Source of the DNA: Chrysochromulina tobinii
Lineage: Eukaryota > Haptophyta > Prymnesiales > Chrysochromulinaceae
DNA length: 22,785 bases
Reading direction: 5' to 3'
Assembly: GCA_001275005.1 (NCBI GenBank)
Contig: JWZX01003064.1
Span: forward strand, 1 to 22,785
Position numbers and translations under genes: made by a program. Positions 1 through 8,975 of the stretch are shown in pieces. Positions within the stretch are counted from its first letter, which is position 1. The number at the start of each line of letters is the position of its first letter. The notes under the pieces were generated by a model. The model made no database searches, had not been told where the DNA came from, and worked only from the letters and a program-made list of their open reading frames with translations.

Positions 1-2799
1 GCCGCGCTCGCCGCGGCCGATTCGGCCGCCGCCGCTGCCGTCGCCGTCGCCGCTGCCGCCCCCGTCGCCGCCGCCGCCGCCGCTGCGGACGGCGAGACGA
101 CTCCGCGCGCTGCCCCGAGCGCTGTGAACAGCACGACTCCGCGGCCGGTGCCCCCGAGCGCTGCCCCGAGCGCTGTGCACAGCGCGCTCGCGACGCCCGC
201 GACGGCGCGCCACCCGAGTGCCACGTCGCTCACTGAGAGTACGGCGGCTGGCATCGCCGCTGGAATCGCTTCGAGGGCAGCCGCGAGGCCCCCCGATCAC
301 GCTCACCATGGCGCGTCGGCGGAGGGGCCGTCAGCGGTGGCGGGGGCGGGGGCGGAGGCGGAGACGGAGGCGGCCTCGGTGCTCGCAGTGCGGGCGTGCG
401 CGAAAGAGCTGCACACGGCCTTTGGGCTCCGGCCGCTCGCGCGCGCGACGGCACCCTGGGGTGCCGCGAAGCTCGGAGTGGCTCTCTCCTCGCTGGGATT
501 CGCGCTGCAGCACGCGCAGCAGCACGGGTCGGCCTCGCAGATCTCGCTGCTGGCGGCCCTCGCACACGAGTACGAGCTCGCGGCGCGTCTTTTTGGGCTG
601 CTCGGCGCCTGCGAGGCGCGCCAGGACACGTGCGGCACCAACGGGACGCTCTGGTGCCTCGCGGAGCTCGCTCACTGCTGCGGCGGGCGCGTGCTGCGCC
701 TGCCTTCCCACCCTGAACACGAGGCGAAGCTCTTCGAAGCGCTACACCATCCAGCGACGCCGTGCGTTCTGCTCGCGCTCGCGTGCCTGCGTGCCGCCGC
801 GGCCGATCCGCTCTCGGTGCGTCGTGTCGCGCGCGAGCTGCGGATGGTGCAGCAGCTCTTCAAATCTGACTCGAGCGAGATCGCCCTGCTTGCATGCGCG
901 GTCGTCGCCAATGTCGAGTCATACTCGCACGCGCGCCTTTGGTACTCTCGCGCGCATACCGAGGCGGCCAAGCTGCTCGACACGGCCGCGCCCGCGGCGC
1001 CCTTCCCGCTTGCGCTCTACTCTGCCGCGCCACGCCCGCCGCCCATCCTTGCCGACCTCGCACCCACGGAGTCGCTTACCGAGCTGCCACTGCCGCAGTC
1101 GCCGACGCCGACGCCTCGCGAGGCAGCGGACGCGGCGGTCGAGGCGGCGGTGCGGGCGGTGCCGAGACTCGCGTGCCAGCTGCACCCGTGGATCGCGGCG
1201 AGCGTACGGCGTTCGGCCGTGCTGCGCCTCGCCGCGACGCTGCACTCCGCATGGTTGCGAGGCTCGCACGATCCCCTGCTTCTCTATCTCATGGAAGCGT
1301 CCCTCCTTGCGCGCCGCCTTGTATTCGCTCTCGAGCGTGAGCTGGATGCAGACGAGCCCGCACGGCACGCATGCCTCTTTGCGCTGAGTCTAGTGCCATT
1401 GCTCGGCGGCGCGGCGCTCGTCGCGACGCCTGATGTGCTCCAGGGACGGGTGCTTGCGGTGTGCATCGCGCCCGCGCCGACGGATGCCACTCTGGCGCTG
1501 CACATCGTGCGCAACGCCTCGGCAGACCCGCGCCTCTGTGACGTCCTCTTGGAGGCTGGCGTGCTGCCTGCGCTACAGGAGGCGGCGAGCAAGCAGCCTT
1601 TTGAGCTCGCGGTGCTCGCCTGTGGCGCCCTCGCCAACCTCGAACAGCTCGCCCAGCACAGCGCCGAAGCGGGGAAGGCCGACGGTGCGCCGGCGGTGGC
1701 GCAGCCGGAGCCGCCACACATCGGTGAGCCACACGCCCCGCCACTCACTGTTCCGCCGTCGCTTCTGCTCGCGGCAGCCGCAGCGAGCGACGTGCTAGCC
1801 GCGGTGACATTGAGCGGCGACGGCGCGGCGGGCGGCGCGTTTGCCGATGCCGACGCCGCCGCGGCCGCCGCGGCTATGCTACCAGGTGGGGCCGTCGGTA
1901 GCATGAGCCACCGAGCACTCCCGTGCCTGTGTCAGCAATTCGCCGCCTGGGCGCCACCCGCGCTGCAGGAGCGAGGGCTAGCGTTTCTGGGCTTGGTGCT
2001 CGCCTCGCGCTCGGTGGACAGCGGCATGGCTCTCGAGCTGCTCCGGCGCGCGTGGACGGTTACGCGCCTGCTCAACTTACTCCACGATGTCGGCGACGCG
2101 GAGGACGAAGACGCACTCGCCGCCGCCGAAGCCGCGGCCAGTGCGGCCAGCTCAGGGCGTGTCGCCCCACCGCCCGCGCAGCCCGACGGCGCACTTCGTG
2201 ATGGCGCCTTGCACGCCCTTGCCCTAATCGCCCACCGCGGCGGGCTGCGCCTCTTTGAACAAGCCGAGGGTGGCGTAGCGCGCGTGGCGAGCGTCCTCGG
2301 AGGTGCGTTGCTCGCACCGACGGCGGCGACGCGCGCGCACGCGGCCGCTTTCTGGTGCGCCGCGTGCGTGTGGGAGCCCTTCGCGGCGCTGTTGCTGCGC
2401 GCCATCTTCAGCGTCAACGCGGCCGTCGCCGTCGGCCTCCTGCTCGAGAGCAAGGCCACCACAAGCGCGAGCAGTGCCCGGCGCGGCGCATTCGTCAACG
2501 GCCTCGGTGTGCTCCAGGCGCTCGCCGAGCCGCACGACTTGCTCACTGCTCCGTCGGCCGAACGAGCTGCCGTACTCGACGGCGCGTACGCGGCTGCGGG
2601 CGCACTCGCGAACCTGCTGCAACACCCGAGGCTGCGCCCGCTGTGGACTTACGAGGCAGACAAGCTCGCGTACCTCGTTCGCGTCGACGCCGAGGAGGAG
2701 ACGCGGCTCCTCCGGCTGCCCGAGCGGCTGCTGCTGCCCGACTCCGAGGGCGACAACGAATCGAACGCCCTGTTAGGCACCTTGGTCAGCGCGTTTTAG
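1..2799 (+). CDS. ARM-like alpha-solenoid protein, 5' partial
   Basis: The frame is open from base 1 to the TAG at 2797-2799, giving 932 visible residues. The first in-frame ATG is at 844, deep inside conserved-looking sequence, so the true start lies left of the window. The GTG at 124 is not a credible eukaryotic start. The first ~125 residues are a low-complexity Ala/Pro/Ser/Glu tail. The rest is Ala/Leu-rich helix, with segments resembling armadillo/HEAT repeats: around 760-930 (EIALLACAVVANVE), 1490-1650 (a stretch ending VLACGALANLEQL), 2190-2460, and 2560-2700 (AYAAAGALANLLQH). Such solenoids usually act as protein-interaction scaffolds, which is family knowledge; no catalytic motif is visible. 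Long Ala/Gly-rich insertions at about 1670-1900 and 2090-2190 separate the helical blocks. The gene converges on the minus-strand gene ending at 3070. The coding call is firm; the ARM assignment is moderate. Confidence 0.75.
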   Translation, partial: AALAAADSAAAAAVAVAAAAPVAAAAAAADGETTPRAAPSAVNSTTPRPVPPSAAPSAVHSALATPATARHPSATSLTESTAAGIAAGIASRAAARPPDHAHHGASAEGPSAVAGAGAEAETEAASVLAVRACAKELHTAFGLRPLARATAPWGAAKLGVALSSLGFALQHAQQHGSASQISLLAALAHEYELAARLFGLLGACEARQDTCGTNGTLWCLAELAHCCGGRVLRLPSHPEHEAKLFEALHHPATPCVLLALACLRAAAADPLSVRRVARELRMVQQLFKSDSSEIALLACAVVANVESYSHARLWYSRAHTEAAKLLDTAAPAAPFPLALYSAAPRPPPILADLAPTESLTELPLPQSPTPTPREAADAAVEAAVRAVPRLACQLHPWIAASVRRSAVLRLAATLHSAWLRGSHDPLLLYLMEASLLARRLVFALERELDADEPARHACLFALSLVPLLGGAALVATPDVLQGRVLAVCIAPAPTDATLALHIVRNASADPRLCDVLLEAGVLPALQEAASKQPFELAVLACGALANLEQLAQHSAEAGKADGAPAVAQPEPPHIGEPHAPPLTVPPSLLLAAAAASDVLAAVTLSGDGAAGGAFADADAAAAAAAMLPGGAVGSMSHRALPCLCQQFAAWAPPALQERGLAFLGLVLASRSVDSGMALELLRRAWTVTRLLNLLHDVGDAEDEDALAAAEAAASAASSGRVAPPPAQPDGALRDGALHALALIAHRGGLRLFEQAEGGVARVASVLGGALLAPTAATRAHAAAFWCAACVWEPFAALLLRAIFSVNAAVAVGLLLESKATTSASSARRGAFVNGLGVLQALAEPHDLLTAPSAERAAVLDGAYAAAGALANLLQHPRLRPLWTYEADKLAYLVRVDAEEETRLLRLPERLLLPDSEGDNESNALLGTLVSAF
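109..183 (+). repeat. Imperfect in-frame direct repeat, 51-nt period
   Basis: A 24-nt element at 109-132 recurs at 160-183 with one mismatch (GTGAACAGC versus GTGCACAGC). The period is 17 codons, so the frame is kept and the encoded AAPSAV(N/H)S is duplicated. It lies in the low-complexity N-terminal tail, next to a GCC/GCT-rich tract at 1-95 coding for poly-alanine. This is typical slippage-prone sequence. Confidence 0.7.
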
Positions 2800-3069
2800 T
2801 GTGAAGCCACTGTCGAGTCGAGTGCGGTTGAAAAACCAATGTTCCTAAGTGGATCATCTCGACCTGTACCCCGTTTTGTACCACGGTGTGTCTGTGTCTC
2901 AATAACTCGACTCACTCCGCGGGAGCGCTTCAAGCACTTTAAGGCCTTTAACGCAAAGTTCCCGATGCGCGATCATGCGCTTCAATTTTGATGCACGCGG
3001 CGAGAGGGTGAGATGATTGATACAGGTTGTCACCGGCTGCGCCCGAATATTGGCGCATGAGCCCGTCCA

Positions 3070-4528
3070 CTATCTCGTGGTCGAAGATGGCCAGCACACT
3101 TGTTCTCTGTGCAAGTTCTCTGTGGAAACCTCAACTTCAGGCGCCTCAACGACCAGGATGCGCTCGGCGCGCGTGCGCACGCAGCCGAGTGGAGACAGCC
3201 GCAGTCGCTCACCCATACATGCACGCACCGTCTGCTCGATCTCGCGCATACTCGGACGTGGTGGCGCTGGCGCGTCAGCACGCGGCGCCTCGGCGTGGGC
3301 GTGCGCGCGCTGCTGGCGCTGCTCGGACGGTCGGCCGTAGAGCGCATCGCACACAGCGCGCGTGAGCGCAGGCTCCGCACCGATGACGTAGGGGTGCGGC
3401 GGCAGCAGAGTGCCCACAAACACGGGCACTGGTTCATGCGGTGGCGCCATGCGTAGCCGCGGCGCATTCCACTGGGCTGCCTCGGCAATGAAGGGTCCGG
3501 TGGGCGGCGTGGCAAGTACGCCACGCTGAGCCGCGGCGAGCTTGGCCCTCGTGCTGCGCGAGCGCCGCTGCCACTTCAAAACAGCCACTCTTCAACTCAA
3601 GAAGCGCACACACGACCGCGCTGGGGCCCTGTCCATGTAGGACAACCATGTCGATCTCGCCAAGCAGCTTTCCGCGCGACTCCACCCATAGGGCGCCGCG
3701 CCGATACCAGAAGCCGCCCGCCGGTCGACTGGGGCTCTTGAGCAGCTCAACGAGCATCGCGAAGCAAAGCCCGGCCCGGTCGCGCTCGAAGCCACTCCCG
3801 CGGCTCTGCCGCTCGCGCCCCTCGGTGGTGTCGAGAGCCGTGTACTGCTCCCAGAGTGCTGCGGCGCCACTCTCGTCCCATAGACGATGCAAGCGCTGGT
3901 GACGCTGCCACGCCGCATCATCTGCCAGCTGCTCACGCAAAGTTGCCTCGCGGGTGCGCGCCGTCACCGACGCGGCCGCGGCCGCCTCCGCTGATCTTTG
4001 AAGTACGGAGGCTAGCTCCTCCTCCGTGGGCGGCGCGAGGCCCTTGGCCGCGTGCTTCGAGCGCAGCCCGTTGAAGGCACGCTGGCAAGACGCTGCATCT
4101 GCGAGCGGTGCGACCGACTTTTGGCACGCCGCCACTGCCACCGTCCATGCGTGGTACACGTCCCCGCGAGGCTGGTCATTAAGTGCCGCCGCCAGTGTGC
4201 TGATTTCGGCGCCACGTCGGAAGCCGAGCTCCGCGTGGAGCTGCTGCGCCGCAGGCAAGGCGTCATGTAGCGCAAGCAAGCGCTCGTTTAGCTTGCGAAG
4301 CAGCTTTGTTCGAGGTGAGTCGGAGAGGCTTTTTCGCACATGCTCGCAGAAAGCAGGAAACACCTCTTGGGAGCTCTCTTCTGCCTCATCGTCGTACAAG
4401 CCAGAGCGCGGAAAGGCGCTGAGCAAACGCTCGACCCGCTGCCGCAGCTCGGGCTGCTGCGCAAGACGCGAGCGCGCTTGCCGCCATTCGGCCTCCGTGG
4501 GTTGGGTCACCACAGCCGCGAGGGCCAT
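3070..4528 (-). CDS. PD-(D/E)XK nuclease-fold protein, frame interrupted
   Basis: The start is ATG at 4526-4528; the longer frame would need a GTG at 4603. The first ~325 codons form a helical, Arg/Ala-rich region followed by GEIDMVV, 14 more residues, then LELKSG. This gives D-x17-E-L-K (Asp codon 3650-3652, ELK codons 3590-3598), the catalytic signature of the PD-(D/E)XK superfamily. The first frame then continues only into Cys/His/Arg-rich low-quality sequence and stops at 3434. A second minus-strand frame (3588 to the TAG at 3070) encodes plausible continuation, including VFVGTLLPPHPYV and ALTRAVCDALYG. The two frames meet if one base is removed from the CCC run at 3546-3548, and the total span of 1459 nt is 3n+1, which agrees. 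The product would be about 485 aa. A sequencing error, a real pseudogenising indel or an odd intron are all possible. DNA cleavage is inferred from the fold motif only; the substrate is unknown. Confidence 0.6.
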
Positions 4529-4746
4529 TATTAATGAAAGGTGCTCGATTTCTCGAAATGACCGTGCATACCGGTAAAAAGACACCGGGGGGAGCCGGGA
4601 CACACACGGGACATACCGGTAGTTCGAATTGGGAGGTTGTGGAGTTGACCTTTTCGATTGAGAGACGCTTTGTGTTCTATCTATATCCTATGTGCCTTAT
4701 ACTTGTGCACAGGTACATAAAGAATCGCGCCTCGAATCATCCAAAC
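4529..4746. other. Intergenic spacer between two minus-strand genes
   Basis: This spacer should hold the promoter of the nuclease-fold gene (ATG at 4528) and the 3' end of the glycosyltransferase (TAA at 4747-4749). It is much more AT-rich than its surroundings and contains two copies of CATACCGGTA (4566-4575 and 4612-4621). No TTGAC cluster is present. Confidence 0.5.
4566..4621. repeat. Paired CATACCGGTA direct repeats
   Basis: Identical 10-mers lie at 4566-4575 and 4612-4621, with starts 46 nt apart, each containing the palindrome TACCGGTA. They sit 38-93 nt upstream of the ATG at 4528 (minus strand), a promoter-proximal position. A related perfect palindrome, GTACCGGTAC, occurs at 13559-13568 in another intergenic region. 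Function is unknown. Confidence 0.4.
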
Positions 4747-7060
4747 TTACTCCTTGGACGTCGAGAGCGAGCGAAGGCACGTCTTCACAATCTTGACCTG
4801 CGCATCGGTCAGCCCGAGGCCCGGAGGGCCTCTTCTGGCCTGGAGCTCCGCGGCCTTGAGCGACTTTGGATGGAAGTCAGCGGGCAGGGCACGCAGGTAC
4901 GCCTCCACACGGCGCGGCAGCGGTGCGCGCCATTCCTCAGTGCGGAAGCCTCCAAGCGGCAGCCAGCTGAGCTGATCTGCTGCCGCCGTGCCGCCCTCGC
5001 CCTCGACGGCATGCTGCTGGGCGGCTCGGCGAATCTCTTCGCTCCCCTTGGCCATCGAGGCGAACTTTCGCTGCCTGCGCGGCGCCTTCGTCTCCGCGTC
5101 CCCGCCGCTGCCGCCCCCCTCCACTGCCAGTAGCGCCTGCATCTCCGCCAGTGGCACGCCACGCAGCTGGAGGACGGGTGCCTCCCCGTACTTCCCCAAA
5201 TGGCTGTGCAAGCTCATCTGGGCGCCGGAGCTCACATTCCACGCAGCGCGCAGCTCCCCCAAAGGCAACTCGGCCACGTCGGAGAGGGGATGGCCGAGGG
5301 GATGGAGCTGTCCGCGGTCGAGCAGCCCGCGGTAGTCGATGTCATACAGGAAGTCGATGCCCGAGCACCAAGGGTCAATGTGGTGCGGATACGGCAGCCA
5401 AATGCACTGTGCATCGGCGCCGCAGCCTATCTCGAGCCCGCGCAGGTGGCGCGCCTGCAGCGCCTTGTGCATGTAACGCACCGAGCATGCAATCGGCGGC
5501 ATGACCACACGGCGACGGAGTAGCAAGCCGAGCAGCAGAAGCCGCGCCGCGAATCGGTCGTATTCCTGCATCGACGCAAAGGCGCCCGGGTGGACGACAT
5601 CCACGGCTGTTAGCAGCTTACCTGTCGCCGTCCATGCACGCCGGCGTCCGGCTGCGTCGTCGATTGGCGCCTTCTCTGCCTCGGGGGCGCGCGCGGAGAC
5701 CCACGCCTCAGGCGCCACCGCGTCTGCCCCATCCTGCCATACACCAAAGGCGCGCATCATCACGCGTCGACCCCATGACTCTTGGCGCAGGCCGGCCATA
5801 TGGACCATCACCGTGGGAACCCGGTGCTCCGGCATGCACAGACGCTTCTCGGTATACGAGCGCCCCGCCCACGCCCAGGACGACGCGTGGCACTGCCGAA
5901 AGGCGTCAAAGAAATGGCCGTAAGGGAAGTGTGCAAAGAGCCACGGAGGCGCGAGCGAGATGGTCCCTGTCCGCGCAGAGCTGTTGCCAGGGACGAGGAG
6001 GTCCCCGTCGTTGCCGCCATCCGTCGTGCGCTGATCACACAGGTGAGGGTCATGCCGCGCCTCAGTGCGGCGATGGCGCACGCGACGGCGCCCGGCGGCA
6101 ACCGAGCCGGCCATCAGTGAGCATTCGAGCCCAAGCTCCGTCGGCCATCTTGCGGCGCGCCTCCGCGACCCCGTCGCACCCGTTCGCCGACGGCCGCGAC
6201 CAGCATTTGCGCGGCGCGAATCGCTCCTTGAACCGCGCCTCTGGGAATTCGACGCCGCCCGCGAAGCTGACTTGACCGCTCAGGGAGGAGGCGATGATGT
6301 CGTTGAGGTTCGCCTGCTCGTCCGCGTTCGCGAAAAAGGGGGCGCGCGCCCAGTCGCTGTGCGGCAGTTCGCGCACCGATTCGGGATTGTAGGTGAAGCG
6401 CGCGACGCGCCTGTTGAGCTCTTCGAGTACCCACGCCGCGCCGTCACCTCGGCGCACATTCTGCACGTAGAATACGCCAGCGTTCGCAAAGGGGTTGTCC
6501 TGCTGGAAGACTAGCTGCCGATCCTTGAAGGCGCTCTTGAATAGCGGGTACGGGTCCGCGAACCAGACAGTGTCGCCATCAAGGTGCAGCACGTTGAGAC
6601 CGTGGTCGAGGACCAGCCGCTCGAGGAGCACCTTGCGTGCTTCGTACAAGGCGAGCGCCTGCCGCGGGAAGTTGTCGTTGTAGAGCGACGAAGGCCGCTG
6701 GCGCGCCCACTGCGAGGGCCACCACACGCACGCGACATCAGGGAGCACTTCCCAGAGCCGCTGGCACACGGGCCGATCGGGCGCGAGCACGAGCATGTGG
6801 AAGAGCGACATCGCGCGGAAGGAGAGCACGAGATTGGAGCCCATGCGCAGCGCGCCCGCACCACCCAGGCACAGCAGCATGATTTCGCCGTCGGCGGCCG
6901 CGGCAGGCAGGGTGCGAGGCAGCGTCGACGCGTCATCAAGATCGCCGCCAGGCTGAAAAGATGGCCTAAGAGGCCTGTAGGCGCGGTGCAATGCTCGAAG
7001 CTCCGGCGTCGCGATGCGCGCGCGGGCTTGGGATAGGAGAGCGAGAGGTGTTGTCGGCAT
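4747..7060 (-). CDS. GT77-like glycosyltransferase (XEG113-like), two exons or frameshifted
   Basis: Two overlapping minus-strand frames encode consecutive parts of one protein. The N-terminal part (ATG at 7060, down to about 6100) has a nucleotide-diphospho-sugar transferase core: LCLGGAGALRMGSNLVLSFR-type strands, the acceptor-side segment SSLYNDNFPRQAL, the metal/sugar-nucleotide DxD motif in LHLDGDTVWFADPYPLF (DGD at 6572-6580), then QQDNPFANAGVFYVQN. The C-terminal part (about 6020 to TAA at 4747) has WLFAHFPYGHFF, then VMVHMAGLRQESWGRRVMMR, matching the conserved His/Gly/Lys-Arg block of GT77. It ends with a helix-rich region (LLLRRRVVMPPIACSV, IWLPYPHHIDPWC) like the extra C-terminal region of XEG113. 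XEG113 and RRA proteins arabinosylate hydroxyproline-rich extensins in the Golgi (established for plants). No N-terminal membrane anchor is visible after the ATG at 7060, so an upstream exon may be missing. An upstream TTG at 7118-7120 in the same frame is not a credible start. Confidence 0.7.
6000..6180 (-). other. Frame transition in the GT77-like gene (intron or indel, not resolved)
   Basis: The upstream frame ends at the stop near 6062 and the downstream frame takes over. The total span from ATG to stop (2314 nt) is 3n+1, so an intron of length 3n+1 or a one-base indel is needed. No canonical GT donor and AG acceptor of matching phase stands out. Possible phase-0 acceptors follow GATCAG (about 6022) and ACTGAG (about 6060), but they would need GC donors. 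One phase-2 GT donor, near 6179, could pair with an AACAG acceptor near 5983. Confidence 0.5.
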
Positions 7061-7210
7061 TGGAATTCGTGCGGTCGCACGAGACACCAATAGTCCCCAC
7101 CGCCATCGCTCTTCCTTCAAGACCTCTTCCTTTTAAGTTCATGCGCTGTGAGTGTGAAAGGAGGATCTCGAATCCTTTTCTTCTTTTCTTTGGTGTCGTT
7201 TCTGACCTAA

Positions 7211-7242
7211 ACTTGACTTGACTTGACTTGACTTGACTTGAC
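7211..7242 (+). promoter_or_regulatory. ACTTG pentamer array, six units
   Basis: Six perfect ACTTG units plus a trailing AC, ending 18 nt before the ATG of the U-box gene at 7261. Read on + it presents repeated TTGACT. It also lies 151 nt upstream of the minus-strand ATG at 7060, so it sits in a divergent intergenic region of only 200 nt. See the finding on oriented TTGAC clusters. Confidence 0.6.
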
Positions 7243-7260
7243 ATCCAAGTTGAGCACTCA

Positions 7261-8121
7261 ATGCCACCCGCCTCGAAGAGGCCGTGGACCGATGGTATCG
7301 TCGATCGGTTGAGCATGGCCAAGGACGCCGAGCACATGCGACTGGCCGTAGACACGGACACCGAGCACAAGCGCTTCAAAAGCGTACTCGAGGAGTCCGC
7401 GGCTGAGTTCGTCTGCCCGATCACCCAAGAGCTGCCGGTTGACCCGGTTACGGCCGAAGATGGGCGCGTGTATGAACGGAAAGCCATTGAAGAGTGGCTG
7501 GCCCGTGGGAATGGCAAATCGCCATCAACCAACGAGCAGATGGGTGGCAAGCTTCTGCCGGCGCTGCAGGTGAAGAATATGATCAGCATCATGGTGAGGA
7601 GTGGTGCGCTCTCGGGTGACATCGTTCAACGATGGCAACAGAGACTCGATGATGAGGAGCGTGTGCAGCAGAAGGTAGAGAAGGCACGGGCCGGTGATGT
7701 GGAGGCCATGGTCGAACTTGGCAACTGGTACAAGAATGGAACACACGGTCTAAGGATATCGAACAGCGAGAGCTTTGGATGGTTCAAGCTAGCGGCTCTT
7801 CATGACGATACTCAAGGCATGTATTGTTGCGCAGACGCCTATCATAAAGGGAGCGGCTGCGAGCGTAATGAGACGATGGCCGTGTACTACATTACTCGAG
7901 CAGCCGAGATGGGCAACCGTCTCAGCGCCTATCAGCTCGCCAGAGCATTTGTTTTGGGTGTCATCGGGCTGCCAAAGGATCGCGTGCTCGCCAAGAAGTG
8001 GTACCTCACATCCCTCGAGTCAGCAGCCTCTTCGTTCAACGAACTTCCTGTGGAGAAACGAGTTTTAGCGATTGATGCGCTCGGGAAATTGGATGAGCTT
8101 GAACCTAAGTGCCAAGAGTGA
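7261..8121 (+). CDS. U-box and Sel1-repeat protein (putative E3 ubiquitin ligase)
   Basis: An intact 286-aa frame from ATG 7261 to TGA 8119-8121. Residues ~47-115 form a U-box: EFVCPITQELPVDPVTAEDGR, then the segment from VYERKAIEEWL through SPSTNEQMGGKLLPAL. This pattern (CPI, DPV, G-x-x-YER, I-x-x-W, SP-x-T) belongs to the zinc-free RING-like fold that recruits E2 ubiquitin-conjugating enzymes. A charged helical linker (~120-140) is followed by about three Sel1-like repeats at ~141-265: GDVEAMVELGNWYKNG, a segment containing GMYCCADAYHKGSG, and a segment containing RLSAYQLARAFVLG. Sel1 repeats are TPR-like helical pairs that bind partner proteins. The likely role is cytosolic substrate recruitment for ubiquitylation; the substrate is unknown. 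The start is supported by the first in-frame ATG, just after the ACTTG array. Confidence 0.88.
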   Translation: MPPASKRPWTDGIVDRLSMAKDAEHMRLAVDTDTEHKRFKSVLEESAAEFVCPITQELPVDPVTAEDGRVYERKAIEEWLARGNGKSPSTNEQMGGKLLPALQVKNMISIMVRSGALSGDIVQRWQQRLDDEERVQQKVEKARAGDVEAMVELGNWYKNGTHGLRISNSESFGWFKLAALHDDTQGMYCCADAYHKGSGCERNETMAVYYITRAAEMGNRLSAYQLARAFVLGVIGLPKDRVLAKKWYLTSLESAASSFNELPVEKRVLAIDALGKLDELEPKCQE

Positions 8122-8301
8122 AAGCTCAGCCATTGTGTCACTCCGGAGAACGTCTATCGGGTACGGTACTCGTCTACGGGTAGCCCCCGTAAAGCATGTT
8201 CGTTCCGGAACGATGTGGTCGAGATGCGACTGGAGCATGAATTTTTGGAATATGAATACTTGACAAGCGAACGCGTCGTGGAGAGCACCAAGAACATGTA
8301 G

Positions 8302-8332
8302 ACTTGACTTGACTTGCAACTTGACTTGACTT
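8302..8332 (+). promoter_or_regulatory. Interrupted ACTTG pentamer array
   Basis: Three ACTTG units, then CA, then two further ACTTG units with trailing ACTT. It ends 58 nt before the ATG at 8391 and is oriented TTGACT with the downstream gene. The whole spacer 8122-8390 otherwise shows no coding signal. Confidence 0.55.
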
Positions 8333-8390
8333 CCCCCGCGTGCGGGCCACAGAAGGAAGAATAGAACTCCTGCCCACTTTTCGTGCAACC

Positions 8391-8975
8391 ATGGACATGG
8401 ACGACATGATGAATGCCTCCTTCGATGACCTGCGTAGGGAGATTGCCCCGGCTGCGCAGTCGGCGTTCGGACCGGGCGCCGCAGCAACCATGGCCATGGC
8501 TGGTGGCATGAGGTCGATCATGGGCGGCGCCAGCGCGGTGCCGATGCTCATGGGTGGCGGCACCCGTGGCCCGCGGGCGCTGGTGATCCCAGAGCATCGC
8601 CAGGAGCTGCAGGTCTTCTTTTGCGGGAAGGGCGCCAAGCCCGCGGCTGGCGTGGAGGTGCTCGACTCGCAAACAGCACTCGCAGCCTGTTCGGGCAAGA
8701 ATGACTTCATTTTGTTCGAGCCTCTTGACGAGGCCATGCGCCGAGGACAGGCGGTCGTGCTCGTGCTGCCCATGGGCGCGTCGCGTAAAGAGTTGAATCA
8801 GGCGCAGGCGTACCTCGCCGAGTCTCTTGCCCGCTGGCTGAGCGAGGAGAAGACCGACGGCGCCGGCCGGCCGTATGGCGAAGTAAAGGATGAGGACCCG
8901 ACGCTGCGCAAGCACTTCACGCGGGCGCAGATCAACGCGATCCGCTCGTTTGGTGGTGTCCACGAGGGCAAGTAG
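8391..8975 (+). CDS. Small protein of unknown function, Met/Gly-rich N-terminus
   Basis: An intact 194-aa frame from ATG 8391 (context GCAACCATGG, good for eukaryotic initiation) to TAG at 8973-8975. The longer frame begins with GTG at 8340, inside sequence following the pentamer array, and is unlikely. Residues 1-60 are rich in Met, Gly and Ala (MDMDDMMNASF, then MAMAGGMRSIMGGASAV) and look flexible. Residues ~62-190 look like a compact alpha/beta domain with strands ELQVFFCGKG, DFILFEPLD and QAVVLVLPMG, and a helix KELNQAQAYLAESLARWLSEE. It ends with a charged tail, HFTRAQINAIRSFGGVHEGK. No signal peptide or membrane segment is seen. I do not recognise the family. Confidence 0.65.
   Translation: MDMDDMMNASFDDLRREIAPAAQSAFGPGAAATMAMAGGMRSIMGGASAVPMLMGGGTRGPRALVIPEHRQELQVFFCGKGAKPAAGVEVLDSQTALAACSGKNDFILFEPLDEAMRRGQAVVLVLPMGASRKELNQAQAYLAESLARWLSEEKTDGAGRPYGEVKDEDPTLRKHFTRAQINAIRSFGGVHEGK

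Noticed and set aside
218-1387. 389-codon + strand frame overlapping the ARM-like gene
   Set aside because: The product is Arg/Ser/Cys-rich low-quality sequence typical of an off-frame read in GC-rich DNA; the ARM-like frame explains the region.
2826-2837. Small hairpin GGTTGAAAAACC after the ARM-like gene
   Set aside because: The stem is four base pairs only; a bacterial-type terminator is not expected in a eukaryote.
7211-7242. Pentamer array as a CRISPR or telomere-like repeat
   Set aside because: There are no spacers of CRISPR form, and the unit (ACTTG) is not a known telomere unit; copies are short and interstitial.
6966-7622. 218-codon minus frame spanning the GT77/U-box spacer
   Set aside because: It runs through the U-box coding region and the pentamer array and encodes KSSQVK-type repeat translation; no domain is seen.
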